33,016 nt of DNA from contig DVHR01000064.1 of NCBI GenBank assembly GCA_018711925.1, positions 1 to 33,016 on the forward strand, in the 5' to 3' direction. The translations under genes were made by a program, and so were the position numbers. This document shows positions 9,601 through 16,571 of this stretch, one piece after another. The stretch's first letter is position 1. Every line of letters begins with the position of its first letter. The DNA comes from Candidatus Coprenecus pullicola (GTDB lineage Bacteria; Bacteroidota; Bacteroidia; Bacteroidales; UBA932). Under the pieces are notes generated by a model that saw only the letters and a list, made by a program, of their open reading frames with translations, did no database searches and was not told the origin of the DNA.

Positions 9601-9713
9601 AGTACCGCCGTCAGGTGCGCGGCTACATGGAACTGCTGGGAACGATGGGTTTTACCTCAGTGAAAGGCTTCCTGTGGTACGACAATCACGGCCTCGAACC
9701 AGTCCGGCAATAG
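6699..9713 (+). CDS. addA: AddA-like UvrD-family helicase/nuclease
   Basis: Superfamily 1A helicase subunit of the recombination repair complex. All motor motifs are visible in the 1004 residues: Walker A ASAGSGKTHKLA (residues 7-18), motif Ia VTFTNKATGEMKQR (about 40-53), motif II DEFQD (about 397), motif III VGDVKQSIYRWRG (about 427), motif V TIHKSKGLEFKAV (about 690) and motif VI YVAFTRAERELL (about 771). The C-terminus carries a second nuclease module, RPDRIMYAG then EAIVVDYKFGK (about 940-965), so both subunits of the complex appear nuclease-competent, the AddAB rather than RecBCD arrangement. It lies 6 nt after addB and is the last gene of the operon; a long gene-free stretch follows and no obvious hairpin terminator lies directly after its stop. 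Confidence 0.93.
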   Translation: MLEIWKASAGSGKTHKLAGDYIRELLSGGTDRYKHILAVTFTNKATGEMKQRILKELNTLASGGESPYIEELKRLERFAKVPDSDREQAVRAHAKAVLSEILNDYSLFNISTIDRFFQQVLRSFALETGHFASYSVELNDGSVLAMAVDSLMNSLDDNAELLDWLIKLSEEAVMDGRDWNSVPQLLRLGSELFNEPYKIAVSGIGEGLPGREKIVRCRDKMQAITESFKTESKAMADRAFAIMGRYGLDVEDFNGGKTRSFMKYFQKLHSGKYEMPSDTFVRMGEEEPSKWCSLSGKSKAGSVAQAYADGLAALVRELSGQAWRARLKEYFTAQEILRNLTVTGILSDIEKEVMEYCRRNNLVLLSDTPKFLSDIIDGSDTPFIYEKVGCRIDNYLLDEFQDTSRMQWDNFKPLIRDSVDAGHFCMAVGDVKQSIYRWRGSDWKLLDSGIEKELGSGRCRKDTLRYNWRSSAEVVRFNNDFFQSLETSGEDGFLGGIYADAAQEIPQAGIRPSGHVCVTFVDGETAAVGDEVYMQKILDAVNRLIANGYRPGDIAFLVRTRAEGAAMSDYLISKGFSIMTEDSLKISSSPAVRRVVDRLRQMTGSAEVLQDVPDNMLQEKSLYNICEELLRSGGDAVEDGGPAFLAAFLDSVMEYVGTEGSDITGFLEWWDTEGRDRSVSAPEGRDALRVITIHKSKGLEFKAVIVPFFQMRLYPAGNFSKYIWCGCDEPSFKILPVYPLEFRSSLDQTYFQKEYKEEKRLSAVDAVNVSYVAFTRAERELLVFAQAPSSPKTEASSVSGLLYRHLRSELVDNVYESGSWTFQSYGRDAGCAYDDSVGVLPSVPVGNRLQLSFPSGEFFPEDGSRLRGIVLHDIMSRVEVAEDLDSSLGRAVAAGLLAERDEADVRAHLSGMLESVRPLHWFDGTYSVMTEMPIIAPGGDSYRPDRIMYAGDEAIVVDYKFGKVRNGQYRRQVRGYMELLGTMGFTSVKGFLWYDNHGLEPVRQ

Positions 9714-9791
9714 CACTTCCCGTCCCGGGCAGGTGCCGACGAAAACGCGTAATTGTCACCACCTTCTCCGTGGCCCGTGTGCCGCGTGAAC

Positions 9792-9885
9792 ATTCAGCAG
9801 TCGAAAAGACCAGGCCCTCCCACCGCTTCGCGGCGGGCCCCTCCCTCTTGTGCCGAGGGCGGCAAGTCTTTTCTCGTTGCTGAAT
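9792..9885. repeat. Three-armed 94-bp palindrome (structured repeat)
   Basis: ATTCAGCA (9792-9799) plus AAAAGAC (9804-9810) pair with GTCTTTT (9866-9872) plus TGCTGAAT (9878-9885) to make an outer stem. Inside are two further hairpins: a GC-rich one around the CTTCG at 9826-9830, flanked by CCC/GGG runs, and CCCTC (9843-9847) with GAGGG (9855-9859). The result is a Y-shaped fold. It sits 78 bp after the addA stop. It may be a dispersed intergenic repeat, a non-autonomous mobile element or a processed RNA; sequence alone does not separate these. Confidence 0.6.
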
Positions 9886-9899
9886 GCCCAGTGCGCGTC

Positions 9900-10643
9900 T
9901 TTTGAGTTCCTTGTCGATGGTGTACCCCAGACCCGCGATTTTGGTGCACTTTCCCCCGCACGGCATGAGACTTCTGGGGAGGTCCAGCAGGGCAGACTTG
10001 TGGAAGTGCTTAGTATACAGGCATTCTGAAAAAGAGCATCTGCTGGACTTGGGGTGAAATGGCGGTTTTGTGGCAAAAAGCGGGCAGTCCAGCAAATTGC
10101 TAGATTGTATACACCTAACAATCAGCGCAATACGTTTGGATAGTGTGTTGGACATCGTAAAAGTGCTTATTAAGCCAGCTTTTTTAGGAAACGGCAGTTC
10201 CTCTTTGTCCGTCTCTTTTCTTTTGATATGATTGAACAGGACTTCCATGGCTATGGCACCGTCTTCTTTAGGGATCGGATATATGGACTTGCCGTTGAAA
10301 CTGAAATTCGGATTGTCCTGATATCCAGATTCCGGATATGCAGATGCTTCTTATACGCTCGATTATCATCACTTTCGCCATATTCTTATGCTCCTTGTCA
10401 TTCACATTATAAGATACGGCTCCCATGACAAGGTATGTGCAAGCTGCGTAAGCTCTGTACGTTACGGAACACTCCATATTCAATATTCAGAATCTCTTTC
10501 AACTTGTGCACTTTCCGGGCACTGAACGAGTACTTGGATATCAGGGTCTATTTGACTTCGTCATATATGCAGAGGTGCCTCGGCAGTGCGAATTGAACAA
10601 GTTCATTTGCATTGCTCTCGGCTTCCGCGTATATTTGCAGCAT
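9900..10643 (-). pseudogene. Decayed minus-strand reading frame of unknown family
   Basis: Protein-like stretches on the minus strand run in order through different frames: MLQIYAEAESNANELVQF from 10643, interrupted by TAG at 10550-10548 and continuing ISKYSFSARKVHKLKEILN; then DKEHKNMAKVMIIERIRS after a frame change; then NPNFSFNGKSIYPIPKED and MEVLFNHIKRKETDKEELPF after another. At least one stop and two frameshifts break it, so it cannot make an intact protein. The part left of about 10120 overlaps GTCCAGCA repeats and may be repeat sequence rather than gene. I do not recognise the family. Confidence 0.35.
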
Positions 10644-10652
10644 TATCCTTAA

Positions 10653-10677
10653 TGGCTCTTATGTACTGTAAGAGCCA
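10653..10677. repeat. 9-bp perfect hairpin
   Basis: TGGCTCTTA (10653-10661) and TAAGAGCCA (10669-10677) are perfect inverted repeats around a 7-nt loop. Just downstream, GGCGCCGGCGCC (10689-10700) is a 12-nt self-complementary palindrome. Both lie exactly at the junction between the decayed minus-strand frame and the LuxR remnant, where a rearrangement breakpoint is likely. No T-tract follows, so it is not an obvious terminator. Confidence 0.5.
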
Positions 10678-10700
10678 GGCCAGGCAGTGGCGCCGGCGCC

Positions 10701-10887
10701 GTCCTGTCAGCTAAGGAGACTCAGGTTGTCCAGTTTCTTGCCAAAGGCATAATCACCAGACAGATTGCTGAAGCCCTCTACGCCGCTGTCAACACAGTGG
10801 AATCCCACCGCGCCCACATCATGCGCAAGCTCGGGGCTGTCAACACCGCCGATATGGTGATGAAAGCCACTCCCCTCGGCCTGTTGC
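10701..10887 (+). pseudogene. Orphan LuxR-type HTH remnant
   Basis: The frame reads LSAKETQVVQFLAKGIITRQ, then IAEALYAAVNTVESHRAHIM and RKLGAVNTADMVMKA. This is the C-terminal DNA-binding HTH of a LuxR/NarL-type response regulator (TVESHR and the following basic helix are diagnostic). The frame is open from 10653 to a stop at 11021, but no receiver domain exists upstream: before the HTH there is only a low-complexity GSGAG stretch and a stop at 10650-10652. After LGLL the reading frame continues into non-homologous sequence. The fragment is therefore probably a truncated, non-functional remnant; a short HTH-only protein from an internal start is less likely. Confidence 0.7.
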
Positions 10888-11051
10888 CTTCAAGCTGGAC
10901 TGAGGTAAGCCGCAACTGTCCCGGCCCGTCCGACATCCGGCCCGTAGTAGTCGTATGGCAGCAGGACACACCCGAAAATCATGGTTTTCCGCGATTTCAT
11001 TATTGCTTTATTATCCCGTAATTTGCGCGTAGAAACAACATACACGTAAAT

Positions 11052-12383
11052 ATGAAAGGAATTGTACATTACGCGACCGTGCTTGCAGCTGCTACCGCGC
11101 TGGTTCTCAGCTGCGATGAGAGGCCTTCCTCAGAAGGGGCCATTACAGTTCACGGAGATCTTGAGATGCTGCTGCCGTCCACGGAGACCGATACCGTAAT
11201 CTCGTTTACGGCCACTGCCGCCTGGACTATACAGGTGGAAAACGGGCAGTGGCTGGGTGTCGAGCCCGACGGAGGAGCCGCCGGAGACATCACAGCCAAA
11301 GTCTCGGCCCAGGCCAATGCCGACACGGCATCACGCACTGCGACTGTCAGGATACTCTGCGGCACATCGGAGACAGCCTTGACCGTCACCCAGTCCGGAA
11401 AGGACACGGATACTCCCGGCGGAGATCCCGATGTGCCGGACGGCAACCGTATCAGAACGATGTTTATCTCCGACGGTGACGATGAGGATAGTTTTGATTA
11501 CAGCTTTGAGTATGACGGGGAGGGCAGGCTGAGCGGAATGGAATGTACAGAGACATACTATGAAGGCTATGACAAGATCGTTATCGGTTACGTATTCGAC
11601 CTTGAGTACTCGGAAGGCCGGATTGTAATCTCGGGAGGAGACGGGGAATATGACCTGACTATCGATGCGGCCGTGGACGCCCAGGGCCGGGCAACATCCG
11701 TTGTATATACAGAGGTTGGGGATGACGGATACGGGCATGAAGGTGAGATTAGGACTGATGTCAGCCTCAGCTACAACAGCGACGGACAGCTCATCCGGGA
11801 AGAGGGCAAGGAGGACGGCTACTCGGAATACAACTACGAGTACACTTGGTCAGACGGCAATCTCATCAGTGCCTTTTACGACTACTACGATGTGGAGTTC
11901 GGCTATTCGGAGTATGCGAACAACTCCAACATAGACATCAATTGGCTGTTGACCTGCTGGTACGGTTCGGGTGTGGGTCCGCTGGGCATCATAGGCGCAC
12001 TTGGAGAGAGGAGCGGCACATACGCATGGCCTGATGTGTGGAACTATGCAATACTTGATCCAATGCCTGAACATTATCCCGTCCATGAAGACCTTATCGG
12101 TACAACTATTAGCCATGAATATATATCCTATGCCTCCGGAGCGCCTGCGGTAGATTACGGATTCGACGCGGAGGACAGGCTTGTATCCATACTGAAGTCG
12201 GTGCCCAAATACAGCGTCACCTACAGTCAGGTGTACCGTTATGAGCTCGAAAGTGACTCCGTACAGCCAGATGAGGACGGATATTACTATTACGGAGTCA
12301 TACTCGTGCCGGTAGGGGAGCCCGAGGAGGTGTCACGCGAGGCCATTGACCCGGAAATCACAAATGTGAAGATAGGATACTGA
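11052..12383 (+). CDS. BACON-domain surface lipoprotein with DUF4595-like repeats
   Basis: The 443-residue protein starts with a lipoprotein signal, lipobox ALVLSC with the lipidated Cys at residue 21, so it should be anchored in the outer membrane. Residues about 30-117 match a BACON domain (FTATAAWTIQVE, WLGVEPDGG, a SRTATVRI strand and a terminal LTVTQSG). A DTDTPGGDPDVPDGN linker follows. The rest has repeated YDGEGRLSGM / YNSDGQLIREEG / FDAEDRLVSI units, each pairing with aromatic-rich strands, as in DUF4595 proteins. Such proteins are common in Bacteroidales; BACON is often linked to mucin or glycan contact, but no glycan-utilisation neighbours are present, so a substrate cannot be inferred. 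Weak TAATTTG box at 11019-11025. It appears to be a single-gene unit, with 171 bp before the next gene. Confidence 0.8.
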   Translation: MKGIVHYATVLAAATALVLSCDERPSSEGAITVHGDLEMLLPSTETDTVISFTATAAWTIQVENGQWLGVEPDGGAAGDITAKVSAQANADTASRTATVRILCGTSETALTVTQSGKDTDTPGGDPDVPDGNRIRTMFISDGDDEDSFDYSFEYDGEGRLSGMECTETYYEGYDKIVIGYVFDLEYSEGRIVISGGDGEYDLTIDAAVDAQGRATSVVYTEVGDDGYGHEGEIRTDVSLSYNSDGQLIREEGKEDGYSEYNYEYTWSDGNLISAFYDYYDVEFGYSEYANNSNIDINWLLTCWYGSGVGPLGIIGALGERSGTYAWPDVWNYAILDPMPEHYPVHEDLIGTTISHEYISYASGAPAVDYGFDAEDRLVSILKSVPKYSVTYSQVYRYELESDSVQPDEDGYYYYGVILVPVGEPEEVSREAIDPEITNVKIGY

Positions 12384-12516
12384 CAGACTGTTATAACTTG
12401 GACAGTGAGGTGTAATGGGCTGTCCCGCAAGTCACGCCAGGGTCTTCCCGATAGGCTAAAGTCCGTATTGTGTTCAAATATATATTTGGAATCAACTAAA
12501 ATTGGATGGAAAATTG

Positions 12517-12524
12517 TATATTTG
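12517..12524 (+). promoter_or_regulatory. Bacteroidota -7 box for the copZ-lipoprotein-DUF5723 unit
   Basis: TATATTTG in ATTGTATATTTGCAGCAT, a good TAnnTTTG match, with predicted start near 12531 and a leader of roughly 25 nt before the ATG at 12555. A second TATATTTG lies at 12481-12488. No clear -33 TTTG at the expected distance. Confidence 0.55.
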
Positions 12525-12554
12525 CAGCATAGTTTGAAAAGATATTAAAATATT

Positions 12555-12770
12555 ATGACAAAGGTCGTTTATAAAGTCGAGGGAATGATGTGCGGTCACT
12601 GTGTGACGCATGTTCAGAAGGCCCTTGAGTCCCTGCCGGGAGTCAGGGCAGAGGTCTCGCTGGAGCCGGCGCTGGCAGTAATAGAATTTTCGGACAAGGT
12701 GTATTCCGTGTCCGAACTGCAGGCTGTAATTGCTGAGAAGGCAGGGGACTATATTCTTCAGGAACAATAA
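12555..12770 (+). CDS. Heavy-metal-associated (CopZ-like) metallochaperone
   Basis: A 71-residue single HMA domain with the metal-binding loop GMMCGHC (Cys13 and Cys16) and the ferredoxin-like fold pattern: KVEGM strand, helix from HCVTHVQKALESLPGV, then AVIEFSDK strand and the SELQAVIAEKAGD helix. Known members bind Cu(I) or similar soft metals in the cytosol and pass them to P-type ATPases. No copper ATPase or CsoR/CopY regulator is next to it. Only 29 nt separate it from the following lipoprotein gene, so it probably shares that transcript, an unexpected pairing. Confidence 0.85.
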   Translation: MTKVVYKVEGMMCGHCVTHVQKALESLPGVRAEVSLEPALAVIEFSDKVYSVSELQAVIAEKAGDYILQEQ

Positions 12771-12799
12771 TTATAACTAAACTAACTATACTTGAATAT

Positions 12800-14521
12800 A
12801 TGGGACTTGAACTTAAATTGAAAGCTGTGCTTGTCTCGGTGGCCGCTGCCGCCTGTGTCAGCTGTACATCTGAGTTGAAGGTCGGTGAAGACAACATGGA
12901 CCTTACGATAACGGTAGGAGGGGACTCTCTCATGCTACCTCTCGGTTCTACTGAGTCTATGGGAATCAGCGATTTCCTGGACCTGGACAGTGTGGATTTC
13001 CTGTATGTCGATGAGTACGGAAACTATTATCTGGAGATGACTGATACATTTGAGGAGGAAGTGGCTGTAAGCGATTTTGCCGAGAGCATGACTGTGGAGG
13101 GAATTGACAGGAATTTTGATGACCGTGATTTCACTGTTTATTCAGACGCGACTGGAATCGGTGCGGACTTTGACTTCGAGGAAGAGTTCACATATCTGTT
13201 CTCATTTCAGGATGCGAATGACTCCGGACTGGTGAGCATCAGTTATGTCAATCTGGAGAATACGTATCTGCTGCCACGTGTGCATCTGGAGGCAGACAAG
13301 ACTATCCCGGAATCAATGGTGGTGAGCCTGGAGGTCATTGTTCCTGAAAAATATGTATTCGAGGACGTGCCTGCTGTCAACGGCACAACAGTTACATTCG
13401 AGGGAAATGTCTCTTCTTCAGGAGATGTGAATTTCCAGCCTGTGATGATGGAGTCTATCGAGCTCAATCTTGGAGAAAACGATCCGTTTGAGTTTGAGGA
13501 TGTGTTTACGGTAAACAATCTTTCCATATCGGTGGATCAGGCGGAGATGACAGAGTTTGAAGGAGCTGTTCTCAGTGTCTCCTCAGGAGTTACATTCGGC
13601 GGTGATGACGGGATGCTGCATCCGTCCTCATTCTACGGCAAGGTGGATATAAGGCTGGATGAGATAGAGGAGCAGATATTGCTGGACGAGATACCTGAGT
13701 ATTTGAAAGGCGAGGAAGTGAAATTGGATTTTATCTCCCCTTACGCTACTGTCTCGCTTATGACCAATTCAGGTGTGCCTATTATCATTGATGCTGATAT
13801 TGTGCCCGTGTTTGAGAGCGGTGATAGTCTGACCAAGCCTATAGGACTTTCTCTCAGCGCGCCGGTATCGGATGACGAGACTGTGACCGAGACCGCAAAT
13901 TACTGGCTGGCTTCAGAGACACCTTCAGAACTGCCTTCGGGTTATCAGTGGGAGGAGGCTGATGTCCGCAATCTTCTTAGCTGGATACCCGACAGGCTGG
14001 ATATAAGTGTCAGACCATATTCCAATGTGGACAGCGAAGAGGACCATTTCATTGACTGCAACGCAAGTTACAACTTCAGCGGGGAGATAGGCTTTGTACT
14101 GCCGTTCTCGTTCGGGGACGGACTGTATGTTCCGGTGAGGGATACTCTTGACAATATGCCTGAGGAGATCGGCACGGCGCTCACCAACGCGGATATTATG
14201 CTGAACGGGACGGTGCACAGCTCTTTCCCAGTGGCTTTGCAGTTGTCAGGAGATTTTCTGAACGGCAATTATGAGCCTTTGGGCATAAAAATACCGATGC
14301 AGACCATAGGTGCGGGAGGAACCGATGGGGAACCTGTCTCATCGCAATTGAGTATCAAGGTGCCCCAATCCCCCAGAGCAGAGGAGATCGCGTATCTGGT
14401 CTTCCAGTTTGAGCTTCTGAATGGAACAGGAGCCTCGATATCGGAGAGTTCCACGATACAGATTACGGATATATCTGCCGGAATACCGGGCGGCTTGACA
14501 CTGGACCTTAATCAAGAATAA
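12800..14521 (+). CDS. Large uncharacterised lipoprotein, partner of the DUF5723 barrel
   Basis: 573 residues with a lipoprotein signal (MGLELKLKAVLVSVAAAACVSC, a lipobox ending at Cys22). The mature part is very acidic and predicted all-beta: alternating short strands with many Asp/Glu turns, such as VDFLYVDEYGNYYLEM, NFDDRDFTVYSD and the closing ITDISAGIPGGLTLDLNQE. No enzymatic motif is visible. Cys22 followed by Thr-Ser does not clearly indicate inner-membrane retention, so an outer-membrane location is assumed. It lies 18 nt before the DUF5723 barrel gene, which suggests that the two work as a pair at the outer membrane. I do not recognise a named domain. Confidence 0.75.
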   Translation: MGLELKLKAVLVSVAAAACVSCTSELKVGEDNMDLTITVGGDSLMLPLGSTESMGISDFLDLDSVDFLYVDEYGNYYLEMTDTFEEEVAVSDFAESMTVEGIDRNFDDRDFTVYSDATGIGADFDFEEEFTYLFSFQDANDSGLVSISYVNLENTYLLPRVHLEADKTIPESMVVSLEVIVPEKYVFEDVPAVNGTTVTFEGNVSSSGDVNFQPVMMESIELNLGENDPFEFEDVFTVNNLSISVDQAEMTEFEGAVLSVSSGVTFGGDDGMLHPSSFYGKVDIRLDEIEEQILLDEIPEYLKGEEVKLDFISPYATVSLMTNSGVPIIIDADIVPVFESGDSLTKPIGLSLSAPVSDDETVTETANYWLASETPSELPSGYQWEEADVRNLLSWIPDRLDISVRPYSNVDSEEDHFIDCNASYNFSGEIGFVLPFSFGDGLYVPVRDTLDNMPEEIGTALTNADIMLNGTVHSSFPVALQLSGDFLNGNYEPLGIKIPMQTIGAGGTDGEPVSSQLSIKVPQSPRAEEIAYLVFQFELLNGTGASISESSTIQITDISAGIPGGLTLDLNQE

Positions 14522-14539
14522 CCATAAACTGAATAAATT

Positions 14540-15997
14540 ATGAAAAAGATATTTTTACTGTCAGGGATAATAGCCGTATCGGCAATTGCATTCAATGCTG
14601 CGGCTCAGAGCAGGACAAGCTATTTCGTCCGCAATTCTACTCAAAATCATGAATTCAACGCTGCTTTTGCTCCGGATCAGGGATATATGGGATTCCCGTT
14701 GCTGGGAGGCATTGACCTGACTCTCGGAAGCAACCTCGGTGTATCCAATTTCCTGTATCCGCTGTCCAACGGCAAGACAGGCCTTTTCCTGAACAATGAG
14801 GTCAGTGCGGAAGAGTTCCTGTCAGGAATCCGCAACAGCAATGCGTTGGGTGTGAATTTCAGGTACAAAATACTGGATGCGGGATGGTACACGTGGAAAG
14901 ACTCGTTCTGGACTTTGTCATTTGATGTCCGTGCCGATGTGGACCTGTCCTTGCCAGGTGAGCTTTTCCGTTTCGCAAAACTTGGTATGTCCAGTGATCC
15001 TACATCATACAGTATTAGGAATCTGGGTGTAACCGGTCAGGTGTTTGGCCAGGTGTCCCTGGGTTATTCACAGGGACTGGACAAATGGGTCAAGGGCCTG
15101 AGAATAGGAGGTAAGGTGAAGTTTCTGGCTAGCATGATGGACGTCCAGGCCAATATAAGCAGGCTGGACCTTAATCTGAGTTCCCAGAGCTGGAGCGCGA
15201 AGTCCTATGCGAGCGGTCATATACTTGGAGGCGGACTGACACCGCTGTATGACGAGAACGGTCATGTCGAGAATTTTGCCTTTGATCCGTCCGGACTCGG
15301 TGTTGCCGGTTATGGTGCCGCGTTTGATCTGGGAATATCATATACTTTATCTGAGGGGACGCCGCTTGACGGTTTGAGGTTCTCCCTCTCGGTCACGGAC
15401 CTTGGATTTATCTCCTACAACAGGAACAATGCGACGCTTCTTGCAGCTGACGGGAACGAGTTCATGTTTGACGGAGTAGAGGATATCGGACCTGATACTG
15501 ACTTCAATGATGTCTTCAATGCCATGAAAGACGACCTTCTCTCAATGGTGTCTTTCTCGGAGCAGTCTGTCACAGAGAATCAGATAAGAATGATGACGGC
15601 TACGTTGTACGCCGGTGTGGATTATTCGTTCCTCAAGGACAAGATGAATGTCGGCCTGCTCTACTCTGCCCGTTTCGGCCGTCTCAGAACCGAAAACGAG
15701 CTGACATTCGCATGGAATTACGCTCCTACCAGGGGCTTTGACATAGCGCTGTCATATTCCCTGCTCAAGACCCATTCTACTATCGGATGGCTTATCACGG
15801 CATTCCCTAAGCGGGGTCTGGGAATATTCTTCGGCAGTGACTTTACTCCGGTCAATTATTCTGCCCTGAAGCTTGAGGGACTGCCGATATCCATACCGGT
15901 ACCTAAGAAAGAGCTGATACTGGATGTTCATTTCGGCGTGACCGTATCGTTCGGAGGCACCAACTCGCGGTATGCCTCTGCATGGGGTGAGGAATGA
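14540..15997 (+). CDS. DUF5723-family outer-membrane beta-barrel protein
   Basis: 485 residues beginning with a cleavable signal peptide (MKKIFLLSGIIAVSAIAFNA then AAQS, cleavage expected after AQ). The mature N-terminus, RTSYFVRNSTQNHEFNAAF followed by GYMGFPLLGGIDLTLGSNLG, is the hallmark opening of the DUF5723 family. The rest alternates amphipathic strands (GLRIGGKVKFLASM, GVDYSFLKDKMNVGLLYSARFG, FDIALSYSLL) consistent with an outer-membrane barrel, and it ends with the strand FGVTVSFGG. Function in the family is not established. It is the last gene of the metallochaperone-lipoprotein-barrel unit and ends 20 bp before a strong terminator. Confidence 0.8.
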   Translation: MKKIFLLSGIIAVSAIAFNAAAQSRTSYFVRNSTQNHEFNAAFAPDQGYMGFPLLGGIDLTLGSNLGVSNFLYPLSNGKTGLFLNNEVSAEEFLSGIRNSNALGVNFRYKILDAGWYTWKDSFWTLSFDVRADVDLSLPGELFRFAKLGMSSDPTSYSIRNLGVTGQVFGQVSLGYSQGLDKWVKGLRIGGKVKFLASMMDVQANISRLDLNLSSQSWSAKSYASGHILGGGLTPLYDENGHVENFAFDPSGLGVAGYGAAFDLGISYTLSEGTPLDGLRFSLSVTDLGFISYNRNNATLLAADGNEFMFDGVEDIGPDTDFNDVFNAMKDDLLSMVSFSEQSVTENQIRMMTATLYAGVDYSFLKDKMNVGLLYSARFGRLRTENELTFAWNYAPTRGFDIALSYSLLKTHSTIGWLITAFPKRGLGIFFGSDFTPVNYSALKLEGLPISIPVPKKELILDVHFGVTVSFGGTNSRYASAWGEE

Positions 15998-16016
15998 ACC
16001 GTTTGTGTAAAATAAA

Positions 16017-16050
16017 GGAGGCTGCCCTTAAGCATGACAGGGCAGCCTCC
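16017..16050. terminator. Bidirectional intrinsic terminator
   Basis: GGAGGCTGCCCT (16017-16028) and AGGGCAGCCTCC (16039-16050) form a perfect 12-bp stem with a 10-nt loop. AAAATAAA precedes and TCTTATTTT follows, so a U-rich tail exists on both strands. It sits between the convergent DUF5723 gene (stop 15997) and MaoC-like gene (stop 16081) and should end both. Confidence 0.9.
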
Positions 16051-16080
16051 TCTTATTTTGTGTAAGGCTGATATAAGAAG

Positions 16081-16500
16081 TTATACAGCAGGGGCGGAAA
16101 AATGCTCTTTGGAGAAGATCCTTGCCTCGGTAACGACTACGTCGTTGCCGTCCTTGTCCCTCATCTTGCCCACTATGGTGCCGATCATTCTCTTGTGGTC
16201 TACATTGGTGCATTCGAAGCGGATGTGATAAGGCTCGTCGATATACACAGGTTTGAGATAGGTCACATTCTGAGAGATAAAATAAGCCATTTTGTCTGCC
16301 GGCCACATGGTACCGAAAACTTTTGCGAATGCGCATAGGATAAGTACTCCTTGAGCGACAGGCCTTCCGAACTCAGTTTCAGTGGCGAACTTCCTGTCAA
16401 TGTGTACAGGGTTGTAGTCATCAGTCAGCTTTGCGTAGACTTCAGCATCTTTCTCAGTGAAGATGGTGTTGTAATCGTAGGTGTCGTGAACTCTTATCAT
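16081..16500 (-). CDS. MaoC-like (R)-specific enoyl-CoA hydratase
   Basis: 139-residue single hot-dog domain. The hydratase-2 motif TDDYNPVHID spans residues 26-35, with the catalytic Asp28 and His33 spaced exactly as in PhaJ-type enzymes, followed by FGRPVAQGVL (about 44-53). Known relatives hydrate trans-2-enoyl-CoA to (R)-3-hydroxyacyl-CoA; in bacteria lacking polyhydroxyalkanoate synthesis the actual substrate is often unknown. Downstream strands (AYFISQNVTYLKPVYIDEP, GTIVGKMRDKDG) complete the fold. The gene has its own well-formed promoter at 16531-16562 and ends at the shared terminator, so it looks monocistronic. Confidence 0.85.
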   Translation of the reverse strand: MIRVHDTYDYNTIFTEKDAEVYAKLTDDYNPVHIDRKFATETEFGRPVAQGVLILCAFAKVFGTMWPADKMAYFISQNVTYLKPVYIDEPYHIRFECTNVDHKRMIGTIVGKMRDKDGNDVVVTEARIFSKEHFSAPAV

Positions 16501-16530
16501 AACAGGGTGTTTTAGGAATGATTTACCCTA

Positions 16531-16562
16531 TAAAGATAAGAATAATAAATCGATTTTCCAAA
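16531..16562 (-). promoter_or_regulatory. Complete Bacteroidota promoter for the MaoC-like gene
   Basis: On the minus strand, TTTG (16562-16559) is followed by a 20-nt AT-rich spacer and TATCTTTA (16538-16531). Spacing and both boxes match the Bacteroidota TTTG/TAnnTTTG consensus except for the last base. The expected start near 16524 leaves a leader of about 24 nt. This is the best-formed promoter in the window. Confidence 0.75.
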
Positions 16563-16571
16563 TAAATGTCT

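Noticed and set aside
9652..10248. 198-residue minus-strand frame as an intact gene
   Set aside because: Its C-terminal half is the antisense of addA's end and of the palindrome at 9792-9885 (the REGPAAKRWEG-like translation comes from the hairpin); only the first part looks derived from a real, now broken gene.
16028..16336. Antisense-like 102-residue frame across the terminator and MaoC-like gene
   Set aside because: It spans a strong intrinsic terminator and overlaps the well-supported MaoC-like frame on the same strand.
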